Part shown: positions 27,288-35,300 of the stretch, one piece after another
Numbering within the stretch: position 1 is the stretch's first letter
Layout: every line of letters begins with the position of its first letter
Source: Gemmatimonadota bacterium
Lineage (GTDB): Bacteria > Gemmatimonadota > Gemmatimonadetes > Gemmatimonadales > Gemmatimonadaceae
Length of the DNA stretch: 64,000 bases
Assembly: GCA_016194585.1 (NCBI GenBank)
Contig: JACQBG010000032.1
Span: forward strand, 22,432-86,431
Direction: 5' to 3'
Program-made: the position numbers and the translations under genes
Notes under the pieces: model-generated
Database searches by the model: none
Told to the model about the DNA's origin: nothing
The model's input: the letters and a program-made list of their open reading frames with translations, nothing else

Positions 27288-28319
27288 TCAGGTTTTCGGC
27301 CTGGCCCGGCGTCGCCAGTCCAGCCACGTATCGCCGAGGCCTAACCCCAGGGCGAGCACACCGACCACGTTGTAGAACAGCAGGGAGAACCCCACGAGCA
27401 GCACCATCAGCCATCGCCCGGGGGCGAGGAAGTACAGCGCGACACCCATGCCGCGCAGCGCGTAGATCGCGCCGAAGAACATCAGCAGGTTGGCCCCCAC
27501 GGCGCGGAGCGGGGCGAACCCCGGCACCACGACGAGCGCCAACCCCGCCACCAACCCCCACACCAGCTGATCGCTGAAGCGGAAATCCCGCACCCGCGCC
27601 AACGGCGGGCCGAGTCGCGCCCGCCCGAACCGGTGGTAGAGGGCCCACGCCAGCGCCAGCGCGGCCAGCGATTCGAGCGCGAGCATCGCCGGGAAGAGCG
27701 TGACGCTCGCCGCCGGCGTCGCCTGGATCTGCGCCGTCATCTGCTGTGCCAGCGAATCCGCGGTCGGGTTGGCGGTGACGAACTGCTTCCACTCCGGCGT
27801 CGCGGTCATCGTATTCCAGTCGCGAAGCGCGGCGTCGGCGCGACGCGAGAACTCGGCCGTCGCCTCCGTGCGCGTCTGCGTCGGCCCTCCCGGGGCCGCG
27901 AGCACGGCGGCACCCGCCAGGAGGAGGGTGACGCCGAGCGCCGAGAGCGCCCGCGGGAAGAACGGCGGCGCATGCGCCGCCCGGCGCAGACTCAACGCGC
28001 CGAACGAGGCGCCGAGCACCAACGCCCACCCGGCGAGCAGGAGGCTGTACGTGCCCACCTGCGATTCGCGCCACACGACCCACCCGGCGAGCGTGGTCCA
28101 GAGCACGGCCAACCCGAGCCGGCCGCCGGACCACCACCCCACCACCGCGCACGCCGCGAGGGCGGTCACGACGAGCACCAGAGTGTGCTCCACCGGGAGG
28201 AACAGCCGCATGCCCGGCACGGTCGGCACGACGAGGAACGCGAGGGCGCCGATGACCACCGGCCACCACCCACGTTCCCTCTCGACGGCCGGCGCGTCGG
28301 GCGCCGCGGCCACGGTCAT
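27288..28319 (-). CDS. DUF2232 (YybS-like) integral membrane protein
   Basis: The 343-residue hydrophobic protein has about eight predicted membrane segments, including WWPVVIGALAFLVVPTVPG, HTLVLVVTALAACAVVGWW and FSLLFYNVVGVLALGLGLG, with a hydrophilic loop at about 150-200. A DUF2232 protein between rpsR and rplI is a well-known gene order in many phyla (yybS in Bacillus), and the C-terminal QLVWGLVAGLALVVVPG ... MFFGAIYALRGMGVALYFL fits that family. The biochemical role is unknown. Confidence 0.8.
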   Translation of the reverse strand: MTVAAAPDAPAVERERGWWPVVIGALAFLVVPTVPGMRLFLPVEHTLVLVVTALAACAVVGWWSGGRLGLAVLWTTLAGWVVWRESQVGTYSLLLAGWALVLGASFGALSLRRAAHAPPFFPRALSALGVTLLLAGAAVLAAPGGPTQTRTEATAEFSRRADAALRDWNTMTATPEWKQFVTANPTADSLAQQMTAQIQATPAASVTLFPAMLALESLAALALAWALYHRFGRARLGPPLARVRDFRFSDQLVWGLVAGLALVVVPGFAPLRAVGANLLMFFGAIYALRGMGVALYFLAPGRWLMVLLVGFSLLFYNVVGVLALGLGLGDTWLDWRRRARPKT

Positions 28320-28338
28320 TTGAGAAACAGCGTCCCGC

Positions 28339-28560
28339 TTACGGCGTGTGCCCGCGGGTGTACGGCAGCAGCGCGAGATAGCGGGCCTTCTTGATGGCCT
28401 TCGCCAGCTGGCGCTGGTGACGGGCGTCGACGCCGCTCAGCCGGCTCGGGAGGATCTTCCCGTTGTCGGTGATGAAGCGGGCGAGGAAGCGCTCGTCCTT
28501 GTAATCGACGAAGCGGATCCCCGCTTCGGTGATGGGGCAGGTCTTCTTGGGGCGGCGCAT
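28339..28560 (-). CDS. rpsR: 30S ribosomal protein S18
   Basis: The 73-residue protein begins at ATG 28560 ([20 protein letters not shown]) behind GAGGAA, which lies inside the end of rpsF. It contains the S18 core [18 protein letters not shown] and [21 protein letters not shown]18 binds next to S6 in the small-subunit platform, matching its position after rpsF. Confidence 0.96.
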   Translation of the reverse strand: MRRPKKTCPITEAGIRFVDYKDERFLARFITDNGKILPSRLSGVDARHQRQLAKAIKKARYLALLPYTRGHTP

Positions 28561-28564
28561 GCGG

Positions 28565-28927
28565 TTATTCCTCGTCGTCGTCGTCATCGTCGCTCCGCTT
28601 CCGCGCAGCGAGCTGCTCTTCGGTCATCGGCGGGGCGCCGAGCTCGTGCTCGTGCACCGACACCAGGTAACGCACGACGCCGTCGTCGAGCTTGAGCGAC
28701 CGCTCGAATTCCGGGAGCGCCTTGCCGTCGGCGGTGAAGCGGGCGACGACGTAGTAGCCCGTCTCCTTGGAGCCGATCTTGTAGGCGAGCTGGCGGCGGC
28801 CCCAGTGGTCGAGGGTGATCTCACCCGTCGCACCGAGGAGCGCGTGATGCTTCGCGATCTTTTCGTTGATGGCGGCGTCTTCGAGTGCAGAATCGAAGAT
28901 GTACACCGCCTCGTAGGCACGAGACAA
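28565..28927 (-). CDS. rpsF: 30S ribosomal protein S6
   Basis: The 120-residue protein starts at TTG 28927 ([18 protein letters not shown]), nine bases after GGGAGG; no ATG or GTG lies nearby in frame. The core [22 protein letters not shown] and [12 protein letters not shown] identifies S6. The C-terminus is an acidic tail (SDDDDDDEE) of the kind glutamylated in E. coli S6 by RimK, although no rimK is in this window. No ssb gene separates rpsF and rpsR. Confidence 0.94.
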   Translation of the reverse strand: MSRAYEAVYIFDSALEDAAINEKIAKHHALLGATGEITLDHWGRRQLAYKIGSKETGYYVVARFTADGKALPEFERSLKLDDGVVRYLVSVHEHELGAPPMTEEQLAARKRSDDDDDDEE

Positions 28928-29117
28928 TGCGGCAATCCTCCCTTTGGTCTGGATCCGCCCCCCGCGGGTTGCCGACGCGGGAGGAGAGTGGCCCCGGCAC
29001 GGCAGGCGCCGTGCACGTTCAACAAAGGCCATGTTTTGACAGCCTCGCAAGTTACGTGATCCGGGGCGGTGGGTCAAGGCGGGGGGCGGAGCGGGGTGCC
29101 GGGGCGGGGCTGAGCAC

Positions 29118-29201
29118 GCCGGGCACCGCGCGCCGGGCTCTGCCTGCCGGGCTCTGCCTGGCGGGCTCTGCCTGCCGGGCTCTGCCTGCCGGGCTCTGCG
29201 C
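29118..29201. repeat. 14-base tandem repeat, five copies plus one degenerate
   Basis: The unit GCCGGGCTCTGCCT is repeated five times from 29132 with one or two changes, preceded by a decayed copy (29118-29131). The unit length is not a multiple of three and no supported gene spans it. It lies in the 425-base gap between rpsF and the lasso operon; the rest of that gap holds the hairpin and promoter listed separately and nothing else recognisable. Confidence 0.9.
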
Positions 29202-29232
29202 GCGAGGGAAGGAATCGTCCCGGCGAATTTCT

Positions 29233-29277
29233 GAGGGGATCAGGTCTGATCAGAGGATGATCAGTTCTGATCCCCTC
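29233..29277. repeat. Long interrupted hairpin upstream of lasso operon
   Basis: An 11-base arm GAGGGGATCAG pairs with CTGATCCCCTC (29267-29277). Inside, CTGATCA (29246-29252) pairs with TGATCAG (29258-29264), leaving a 2x2 internal mismatch and a GAGGA loop. It could be a regulator site, a terminator relic or a mobile-repeat remnant. No T-tract follows. Confidence 0.8.
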
Positions 29278-29316
29278 AAGCGTTCGCCGGCTGCGAACCC
29301 CCGGAACGCTCCCGTG

Positions 29317-29346
29317 TTGCGAGACCCGTTTCGCGCCACGTAGACT
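29317..29346 (+). promoter_or_regulatory. Putative promoter giving a leaderless lasso-operon transcript
   Basis: TTGCGA (29317-29322) and TAGACT (29341-29346) are 18 bases apart. The -10 element ends only six bases before the ATG at 29353 and no Shine-Dalgarno sequence fits between them, so transcription would begin at or next to the start codon. Confidence 0.45.
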
Positions 29347-29352
29347 GCTCCC

Positions 29353-29652
29353 ATGCCCACCTCACTCTCGCCGAGTTCCCGCGTCGTCGTCAGCCGCGAC
29401 CAGGTGTCGACGAACCTGTCGGGCGAGGAGGTGATCCTCTCCGTGAAGGACGGCGTCTACTTCGGACTCGACCCGGTGGGCGCGCGCATCTGGGCGCTGC
29501 TGCAGGAGCGGCGCACCCTCGACGACGTCGCCGACGCCGTCGCCGCCGAGTACGAGGTCGACCGCGCCCGCGCGCTCGCCGACCTGCTCGCCCTCGCCGC
29601 CGAGTTGCTCGACGCCGGACTCATCGAGGTCGTGCCTGAGCCGGCTCGGTAG
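29353..29652 (+). CDS. Lasso peptide B1 / PqqD-like RiPP recognition protein
   Basis: The 99-residue protein has the PqqD-type winged-helix RiPP recognition element: SRVVVSRDQVSTNLSGEEVI, SVKDGVYFGLDPVGARIW and ALLQERRTLDDVADAVAAEY. The YFGLDPVGARIWALL block is characteristic. In lasso pathways the free-standing B1 protein binds the precursor leader and delivers it to the B2 peptidase, whose gene follows directly here. It is the first gene of an overlapping eight-gene operon and probably lacks a 5' untranslated region. Confidence 0.9.
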   Translation: MPTSLSPSSRVVVSRDQVSTNLSGEEVILSVKDGVYFGLDPVGARIWALLQERRTLDDVADAVAAEYEVDRARALADLLALAAELLDAGLIEVVPEPAR

Positions 29653-29662
29653 CTTCGTCGCG

Positions 29663-30070
29663 TTGCCGCGCGCCGAGCGGCGGCTCGCCCTGCGCGCCCT
29701 CGGCTGGCTCGCGCTCATGCGGATCGCGTTGCGCGTCGTGCCGTTCGCGTGGATCCGCGGCTGGATCGACCGCACGGCCCGGCCGCCCGCGCCTCTGCAC
29801 GACGGCTGGCCGCTCGCCGTGCGGCGCGCCGTGCAACGCGCGGCGCGCACCTTCCCGGGGAGCCGCTGCCTGGCGCGCGCGCTCGCCGCGGAGAAGCTGC
29901 TGCGCGAGGGCGGACATGAGACGACGCTCACCATCGGCGTGGCGAAGGGTGACCCGGGATCGCCGCCGCTCGACGCGCACGCGTGGGTCGAGTCGCGCGG
30001 GTTCGTCGTCGCCGGCGACGGTGAGCTCGAGCGCTACGCGACGCTCGTGCGCTTCGAGTCGGGGGCGTGA
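29663..30070 (+). CDS. Lasso peptide B2, transglutaminase-like leader peptidase
   Basis: The 135-residue protein carries the lasso B2 cysteine-protease core: catalytic Cys69 in FPGSRCLARALAAEKLL, His106 in DAHAWVE, and GFVVAGDG after it. It would cut the leader from the precursor bound by B1. TTG 29663 is the first standard start, but the family-like stretch extends upstream (LSRLGSFVALPRAERRL), so CTG at 29636, overlapping the B1 gene, may be the real start. The stop overlaps the cyclase GTG start (GTGA). Confidence 0.9.
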   Translation: MPRAERRLALRALGWLALMRIALRVVPFAWIRGWIDRTARPPAPLHDGWPLAVRRAVQRAARTFPGSRCLARALAAEKLLREGGHETTLTIGVAKGDPGSPPLDAHAWVESRGFVVAGDGELERYATLVRFESGA

Positions 30071-31899
30071 GCGCCTTCGCCGCGGTCGTCGGGCGACGCG
30101 ACGGCGAGGCGCTGCCGCGCACGTTGCGCGCGATGGCGGCGACCTGGGGAGCGGAGGCGCCGCACGGCCTCGCGCAGCGCTGCTTCGGCGCCGACGCCGC
30201 CGTGTTGCCTCTCGAGCTGTCGGAGGGCGCGCCGCGCGCCGCCGCCGCGGGGCTCGCGCACGGGCTGCTCGTCGCGCGCGACGGCGCCACGCTCGGCCCG
30301 CACGCGCTCGGCGACCGGCTGTGGCTCGCCGGCGACATCCGCCTCGATGCGCAGGGCGCGCTCACGCAGGCGCTGCGCGACGCCGGCGCCGCGCTGCGCG
30401 GCGACGAGTGCGACGACCAGCTGGTGCTGCAGGCGTACGCCGCGTGGGGCGACGCGTGCGTCGCGCGGCTCATCGGCGATTTCAGCTTCGCGCTCTGGGA
30501 CGGTGAGCGGCGCACGCTGCTCTGCGCGCGCGACGGGGCGGGGGTGCGGCCGCTCTATTTCGCCGACCTCGGCGACGCCTTCGTGTGCAGCAACGTGCTG
30601 GCGGCGGTGCGCGCGCACCCGGGCGTGAGCGCGTCGCTGCACGAGCCGGCCATCGTCTCGTTCCTGCAGTGGGGATTCAACGTCGACGCGGCGCGCACGA
30701 CGTTCGCCGACGTGCGCCGGCTGCCGGCGGCGCGGCAGTTCCTCGTGTCGGCCTCGCGCGGCGTGCACCAGGAGTGCACGCACTGGACGTATCCCGATCC
30801 CCCGCCGCTGCACTATGCCGACGACCGCCAGTACGTGGAGCGGTTCCGCGAGGTGCTCGGCGAGGCGGTGCGCGACCGGCTGCGGGTATCGCGGGTCGCG
30901 ATCCAGTTGAGCGGCGGTCTCGATTCGCCGTCGATCGCGGCGACGGCGCGGCGGGTGGCGCCGGGGGTGGCGCTGGAGGCGTTCACGTTCAGGCTCCCAC
31001 CGGAGATCGCGTACGACGAGCCACGACTCGCCGCCGAGGTGGCGCATCGACTCGGCGTCGCGTATCACGAGGCCGACGGGTGGGGGGAACCACTCGCGTA
31101 CTCGGACGAGCCAGGCCTCGTGCTGCCGGAACCGATCGACGAACCGGAATTCGCGGTGACGCGCGATGGCGCGGCGCAGATGGCCGCTTGCTCCCCCGTT
31201 CTGTTGAACGGCGAGGACGGCGACGCGCTCCTCAGCCCGCCCGGACTGCTCCGCATGTTGCGCATGTGGTCCGTCTCGCAGGTCGCGCGGCGCGCCGCGC
31301 GCTACACGTGGGCCCATCGACGATTTCCGCACACGGGGCTCTGGGTGCGGCGCCGGCTGCGCGACCTGTTGCACGATCCGCTGCCGGGGGTGCCGTCCGT
31401 CGTCCGCGCGGACGCCGCGCGGCGCAGCGGCGACCAGCACCCGATCGCGGCGGCGAATCATCGCACGCATCCCGAGGCGCACGCGGACCTGGCCGGGGGC
31501 GCCTGGCTGCCCGTGCTCGAACGCTCGAGGCCGGCGTGGACCGGCGCGTCGCAGGAGACGGCATGGCCGCTGCTCGACGCGCGGCTCATCGCGTTCGTCT
31601 GGTCGATCCCGCCCATCCCGTGGTGCCAGCGCAAGGAGATGCTGCGCGTGGCGTTCCGTGGCGAACTGCCCGACGAGGTGTTGCGGCGGCCCAAGACACC
31701 CGTGCGAGGCGACGCGGCCTTCGTTTCGGATGCGCTGCGCCGACGGGTGCGGCGGATGCCCGTGCGACTAACCGCAGCAACCGGACAATTCATTGACGCC
31801 GACGCGTTTCTGGATATGTTGAGTGTATGCCGAACCGACGACCTGCCGATGCTCGTGAGGGTGGCGCAACTCGACTGGTGGCTCCGCCGCTGGACGTGA
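30067..31899 (+). CDS. Lasso peptide cyclase (asparagine synthetase-like, C protein)
   Basis: The 610-residue protein resembles AsnB: an N-terminal glutamine-amidotransferase-like domain (about 1-210) and a C-terminal ATP-pyrophosphatase domain with the adenylation P-loop QLSGGLDSPSIAAT at about 280-293. Residue 2 is Ser instead of the catalytic Cys, so the glutaminase should be inactive, as is usual for lasso cyclases, which adenylate an Asp/Glu side chain and close a macrolactam with the core's N-terminal amine. NGEDGDALLSP keeps the synthetase-domain acidic motif. Both ends overlap neighbouring lasso genes. Confidence 0.93.
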   Translation: MSAFAAVVGRRDGEALPRTLRAMAATWGAEAPHGLAQRCFGADAAVLPLELSEGAPRAAAAGLAHGLLVARDGATLGPHALGDRLWLAGDIRLDAQGALTQALRDAGAALRGDECDDQLVLQAYAAWGDACVARLIGDFSFALWDGERRTLLCARDGAGVRPLYFADLGDAFVCSNVLAAVRAHPGVSASLHEPAIVSFLQWGFNVDAARTTFADVRRLPAARQFLVSASRGVHQECTHWTYPDPPPLHYADDRQYVERFREVLGEAVRDRLRVSRVAIQLSGGLDSPSIAATARRVAPGVALEAFTFRLPPEIAYDEPRLAAEVAHRLGVAYHEADGWGEPLAYSDEPGLVLPEPIDEPEFAVTRDGAAQMAACSPVLLNGEDGDALLSPPGLLRMLRMWSVSQVARRAARYTWAHRRFPHTGLWVRRRLRDLLHDPLPGVPSVVRADAARRSGDQHPIAAANHRTHPEAHADLAGGAWLPVLERSRPAWTGASQETAWPLLDARLIAFVWSIPPIPWCQRKEMLRVAFRGELPDEVLRRPKTPVRGDAAFVSDALRRRVRRMPVRLTAATGQFIDADAFLDMLSVCRTDDLPMLVRVAQLDWWLRRWT

Positions 31900-32036
31900 C
31901 CACCCGTCCGGACGGGCGCGCCTACGCGGCCCCGCGTCTGACCCGGTTCGGAAGCCTCGCCACGTGGACGAAGCGTGTCGGCGTGACGTCGACGCTCAGG
32001 GACAAGTTCGGCGCCGGAAACAACAAGACGCGGTGA
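31896..32036 (+). CDS. Candidate lasso precursor peptide (A)
   Basis: GTG 31896 overlaps the cyclase stop (GTGA) and opens a 46-residue frame. Residues 10-25 match the lasso leader motif YxxPxLxxxG...T: Tyr10, Pro13, Leu15, Gly19 and Thr25. The rest (KRVGVTSTLRDKFGAGNNKTR, residues 26-46, given here as KRVGVTSTLRDKF then GAGNNKTR) holds one acidic residue, Asp36, as the only possible ring acceptor. If Thr25 is at -2 the core begins at Arg27 and Asp36 is position 10, outside the known 7-9 ring sizes; a core from Gly29 puts Asp36 at position 8. An ATG at 31827 would add 23 residues without a clear ribosome site. Confidence 0.8.
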   Translation: MTTRPDGRAYAAPRLTRFGSLATWTKRVGVTSTLRDKFGAGNNKTR

Positions 32037-32199
32037 GCGTCCGCGGTCGGGTCGCCCGCGCCTGAGGGTTGTGCGCGCGGGCCGCGCGCGTCCGTCGTAC
32101 CCTGAGGGATGGCGCGTCGGTCCGGCGTGCGCCCACGGCGCCTGGGACGCACGAGCCGTCCGGCGTCCTGCGACTGATCGCGGGGAGGATTGACCGGCC

Positions 32200-33186
32200 G
32201 TGTACGATCTGCGCGACTACGACACGATGTTCGCGGATCCGCTCCGCACGACCGCAGTGCTCGCGGCGATCCGCGCCGCGGTGCGGCCCGGCGACGTGGT
32301 CGTCGAGATCGGCACGGGCACGGGATATTTCGCGGTCGCGGCGGCGCGCGCCGGCGCGCGCCACGTCTACGCCATCGAGCGCGACGACGTGGCCGTCGTG
32401 GCGCGGGAGGTCGTCGCCGACAACGGCGTCGCCGACCGCGTGACGGTGATCCATGGGGACGCCTCGACCGTCACACTCCCCGAGCGCGGTACCGTGTTGC
32501 TCGAGGACACGCGCGGCATCCTGCCGTTCAACGACGGGCGCATCGCGCTGCTCCGCGATGCGTGGGCGCGTCATCTCGTCGAAGGCGCGCGGTGCGTCAT
32601 CGCGAGCGACGAGCTGTGGGCCGCGCCGAGCGTGCGCCCCGCGCCCGACGGCGACGCGCTCGTCGTGCTCGAGTCCACGGTGCACGGCATCGACCGCCGC
32701 GCGGTGGAGCGGCGGTTGCGCGACCAGTGGCGGCGGGTGCGCCTCGATGCCGGCGCGCTCCTCGGCGCGCCGGCGCGGCTGCTCACGCTCGATGTCGCGA
32801 CGGTCGTCGATGCCGACGCCGAGGCGCGGGTGGCGTGGACCGCCGGACGCGACGGGACGCTCGACGGCATCGCGGTCTGGTTCGACGCCGCATTGGCGGG
32901 GGGCGGCCGGCTGTCTAACGCGCCGGCGGCGCCGCGTCTGCTTTACGGTCAGGCCTATTTCCCGCTCACGCATCCCGTGCCGGTGCGCGCTGGCGACACG
33001 ATCAGACTCGACTGGCGCGCGATGCTGGTGGATGGGTCGTACCTGTTCGCGTGGCACACGCGCGTCGCGCCGCGCGACGGCGGGGAGGCGGTGGAGTTCC
33101 GGCAGTCGTCGCTCGCCGCGCATGCGCCGGCGCTCGGCACGCTGCTCGCCGCCGGGGCGACAGCGGGGAGCCGCGGTCATTCCTGA
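32200..33186 (+). CDS. PRMT-like SAM methyltransferase of the lasso cluster
   Basis: The 328-residue protein starts at GTG 32200 behind GGGGAGG. It resembles type I protein arginine methyltransferases: YDTMFADPLRTTAVLAAI, SAM motif I VVVEIGTGTGYFAVAAARAG, the acidic ribose-binding VYAIERDD, and a C-terminal beta-barrel-like half (from LLYGQAYFPLTHPVPVRAGD). The classical double-Glu loop is replaced by LLEDTRGILPFNDG. The precursor core has Arg residues (27, 35, 46), so peptide N-methylation is a reasonable but untested role. The 163 bases before it hold a GC-rich palindrome (about 32072-32088) and no supported gene. Confidence 0.82.
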   Translation: MYDLRDYDTMFADPLRTTAVLAAIRAAVRPGDVVVEIGTGTGYFAVAAARAGARHVYAIERDDVAVVAREVVADNGVADRVTVIHGDASTVTLPERGTVLLEDTRGILPFNDGRIALLRDAWARHLVEGARCVIASDELWAAPSVRPAPDGDALVVLESTVHGIDRRAVERRLRDQWRRVRLDAGALLGAPARLLTLDVATVVDADAEARVAWTAGRDGTLDGIAVWFDAALAGGGRLSNAPAAPRLLYGQAYFPLTHPVPVRAGDTIRLDWRAMLVDGSYLFAWHTRVAPRDGGEAVEFRQSSLAAHAPALGTLLAAGATAGSRGHS

Positions 33187-34138
33187 CTACGCGATCTACG
33201 GACTCACCCTCGCCTGCGACCAGCCGCTCGCCGGATTGCGCGCCGCGCCGCCGGGCGCGGCGGCCGACGTGACGGTGCATCTGCAGGCCCGCCCACCGTG
33301 GCACGACGGCCCCGTGTCCGAGGGCGGGCAGATCCACCGGTCGCGCGACGGCGCTGACGACCTCGCGACGGTCGACGTCGCGTGGATCGGCGCGCGCGAC
33401 GGCGTGCGGATCGCGTACGTCGACGGCACGACGTTCCACGTGCGCGCCGACTCGCGCGAAGTGTGGGCGTCGTGGGTGCCCCCGTACACGGTCGAGGATG
33501 CCGCCGTCTACCTGCTCGGACCGGTGCTGAGCTGGGTGCTGCGCTCGCGCGGCGTGCTCTCCCTGCACGCGAGCGCCGTGGTGATCGACGGGCGCGCGAT
33601 GGCGTTCTGCGGACCGCACGGCGCGGGGAAGAGCACGATCGCAGCGGCGCTCTCGGCGCGCGGGTTCCCGCTGCTCACCGACGACGTGCTCGCGCTCGCC
33701 GAACGCGACCGCGTCGTGACGGCGTGGCCGGCGTTCGCGCAGGTGCGGCTGTGGAACGACTCGGCGCGGCTGCTCGTCGGCGACGCGTCGCGGCTCCCGC
33801 GCATCACGCCCAACTGGGACAAGCGCGCGTTCGCGGTGGCGACGCATGGCGCGGGGCTCGCCGCCGAGGCGGCGCCGCTCGGCGCCGTGTTCCTGCTGGC
33901 GCCGCGGCGGCGGGGCGACGCGCCGCGCATCGAGCGCGTCGAGGGGGCGGCGACGTTCGTCGCGCTCGTGAAGGAGACCTCGGTGAACTACATGCTCGAC
34001 GCGGCGATGCGCGCCGAGGAATTCCGTCTGCTGTCGCGGCTGATGGCGCACGTGCCGATGTTCCGGGCCACGCCCGACGACGATCCCGCACGCCTCGACG
34101 AGTTCCTCGACAAGGTGATCGAGGTCGCGCGTGGCTAG
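33122..34138 (+). CDS. HPr kinase-like lasso peptide kinase
   Basis: The protein contains an HprK-type P-loop (AFCGPHGAGKSTIAAALSA) and the following LLTDDVLALAE acidic motif, after an N-terminal beta domain beginning PDYAIYGLTLACDQPL. Kinases of this type in paeninodin-like lasso clusters phosphorylate the peptide's C-terminal Ser. Here the precursor ends Lys-Thr-Arg, so any target would be Thr45 or an internal hydroxyl. ATG 33122 is the only standard start near, overlapping the methyltransferase gene by 65 bases. Family similarity starts at about 33182, so an ATT at 33179 preceded by GGGGAG is also possible. Confidence 0.85.
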   Translation: MRRRSARCSPPGRQRGAAVIPDYAIYGLTLACDQPLAGLRAAPPGAAADVTVHLQARPPWHDGPVSEGGQIHRSRDGADDLATVDVAWIGARDGVRIAYVDGTTFHVRADSREVWASWVPPYTVEDAAVYLLGPVLSWVLRSRGVLSLHASAVVIDGRAMAFCGPHGAGKSTIAAALSARGFPLLTDDVLALAERDRVVTAWPAFAQVRLWNDSARLLVGDASRLPRITPNWDKRAFAVATHGAGLAAEAAPLGAVFLLAPRRRGDAPRIERVEGAATFVALVKETSVNYMLDAAMRAEEFRLLSRLMAHVPMFRATPDDDPARLDEFLDKVIEVARG

Positions 34139-35300
34139 TGCTTCAGCGTCGGGCGCCGCGGCGGGCGCGCGCGGGGCGTTGCGCGAGATCGCGCGCGCGA
34201 TGGTGACGGGCGACGACACAGGCGTGGCGCGCGCCTGCGAGGGCGTCGATCATGCCCTCCTGCTCGCGCTCGCGGCGGAGCACCGGATGGTCGGCGTGGC
34301 GGGGGTGGTGCTGGATCGCGTCGGCGCCGGGGTACTGCCGGCCACGTCGTGGGCGCAGTGGCAGGCCGCGCGTCGCGACGCGGCCGCGTCGGCGCTCGTC
34401 GCGGCGGGGGAGCTGTCGCAGCTCTTCGCGATGTTCGCGGCGGCCGGCGTGCCGGCGATCGCCTACAAAGGGCCGGCGCTCGCGCTCGAGGCCTACGGCG
34501 ACCTCGGCTTGCGCCCGTGCGTCGACCTCGACGTCGTCGTCGCGCCGTCGCACTTCACGTTGGCGCGGGCGGCCCTGCTCTCGGGTGGTTACGCGTCGAG
34601 GCTGGGCATGGGGCTCGTGCAGGAAGCGGTGGTGTTCGCGGGGCAGGGGCACGCCGAATACGCGCTGCCGAGCGCGGGCTTGCCGTTCGTGGAGCTGCAC
34701 TGGCGGTTCGCCGCGCAGCGTCTGCCGTGGAGCCCGAAGGTGGAGGACGTGATCGCGCGGGCGCGGCGCGTGGGGATCGCGGGTCACGACGTGCCCATCC
34801 CGTGCGACGAGGATCAGCTGCTGCTGCTCGCCTGGCACGGGACGCGGCACGCGTGGGCGCAGCTCGAGTGGCTCGTGGCCCTGGGCGTCTTTCTCGCGCG
34901 GCCCATCGATGCCGCCGCGGTGCTGCGCCGCGCGGAGCGCCACGGTGGCGCGCGCGCGCTGCTCGTCGGGGTGTCGGCGGCGGCGGCCGTGCTCCGTGTC
35001 GCGCTTCCGGATGCGTTCGCCGTGGCGGCCGCGCGCGATGCGCGCGTGGCCCAGGCGGTACGTGCGATGGTCGCGCCATGGCTCGCTTCCGCGGACGCGA
35101 CGCCGCGCGCGTCCGTCGTGGAGCGGCAACTGCTCGAGCGGCGCCGCGACGTGCTGCGCTATCACGCCGCACGCCTGCTGCTGCCGACGAAGCGCGAATG
35201 GTCGCTCGTGCGGCTGCCGGCGGTGCTCACGCCGTGCTACGTGCCGATCCGTCTCGCGCGGCTGGCGCTCCGCGGCCCCGCTCGCGAGGACGACGAGTGA
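34131..35300 (+). CDS. Nucleotidyltransferase family protein of the lasso cluster
   Basis: The 389-residue protein begins at GTG 34131, inside the kinase stop region. It has the NTP-transferase-5-type core YKGPALALEAYGDLGLRPCVDLDVVVAP, with acidic residues DLDVVV expected to bind metal, and helical regions after it. A homologous gene in the pseudomycoidin cluster is reported to modify the phosphorylated lasso peptide with hexose units, so cooperation with the adjacent kinase is the best guess. The substrate here is unknown. Confidence 0.82.
   Translation: MASASASGAAAGARGALREIARAMVTGDDTGVARACEGVDHALLLALAAEHRMVGVAGVVLDRVGAGVLPATSWAQWQAARRDAAASALVAAGELSQLFAMFAAAGVPAIAYKGPALALEAYGDLGLRPCVDLDVVVAPSHFTLARAALLSGGYASRLGMGLVQEAVVFAGQGHAEYALPSAGLPFVELHWRFAAQRLPWSPKVEDVIARARRVGIAGHDVPIPCDEDQLLLLAWHGTRHAWAQLEWLVALGVFLARPIDAAAVLRRAERHGGARALLVGVSAAAAVLRVALPDAFAVAAARDARVAQAVRAMVAPWLASADATPRASVVERQLLERRRDVLRYHAARLLLPTKREWSLVRLPAVLTPCYVPIRLARLALRGPAREDDE

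Noticed and set aside
29118..29201. Tandem repeats considered as a CRISPR array
   Set aside because: The units are 14 bases long, directly abutting without spacers, and no cas gene is nearby.
30067..31899. Primary asparagine synthetase (amino-acid biosynthesis) as the role of the cyclase gene
   Set aside because: The glutaminase Cys2 is replaced by Ser and the gene is coupled to B1, B2 and a leader-motif precursor.
32072..32088. GCGCGCGGGCCGCGCGC palindrome considered as a terminator of the lasso precursor transcript
   Set aside because: It has almost no loop and no T-tract, and the following genes look co-transcribed; it may instead be a processing or attenuation site, but nothing supports this directly.
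32109..32177. A 22-codon ATG frame between the precursor and the methyltransferase, considered as an alternative lasso precursor
   Set aside because: It lacks the YxxPxL leader motif, is almost all Arg/Ser/Pro, and its only purine-rich run touches the ATG.
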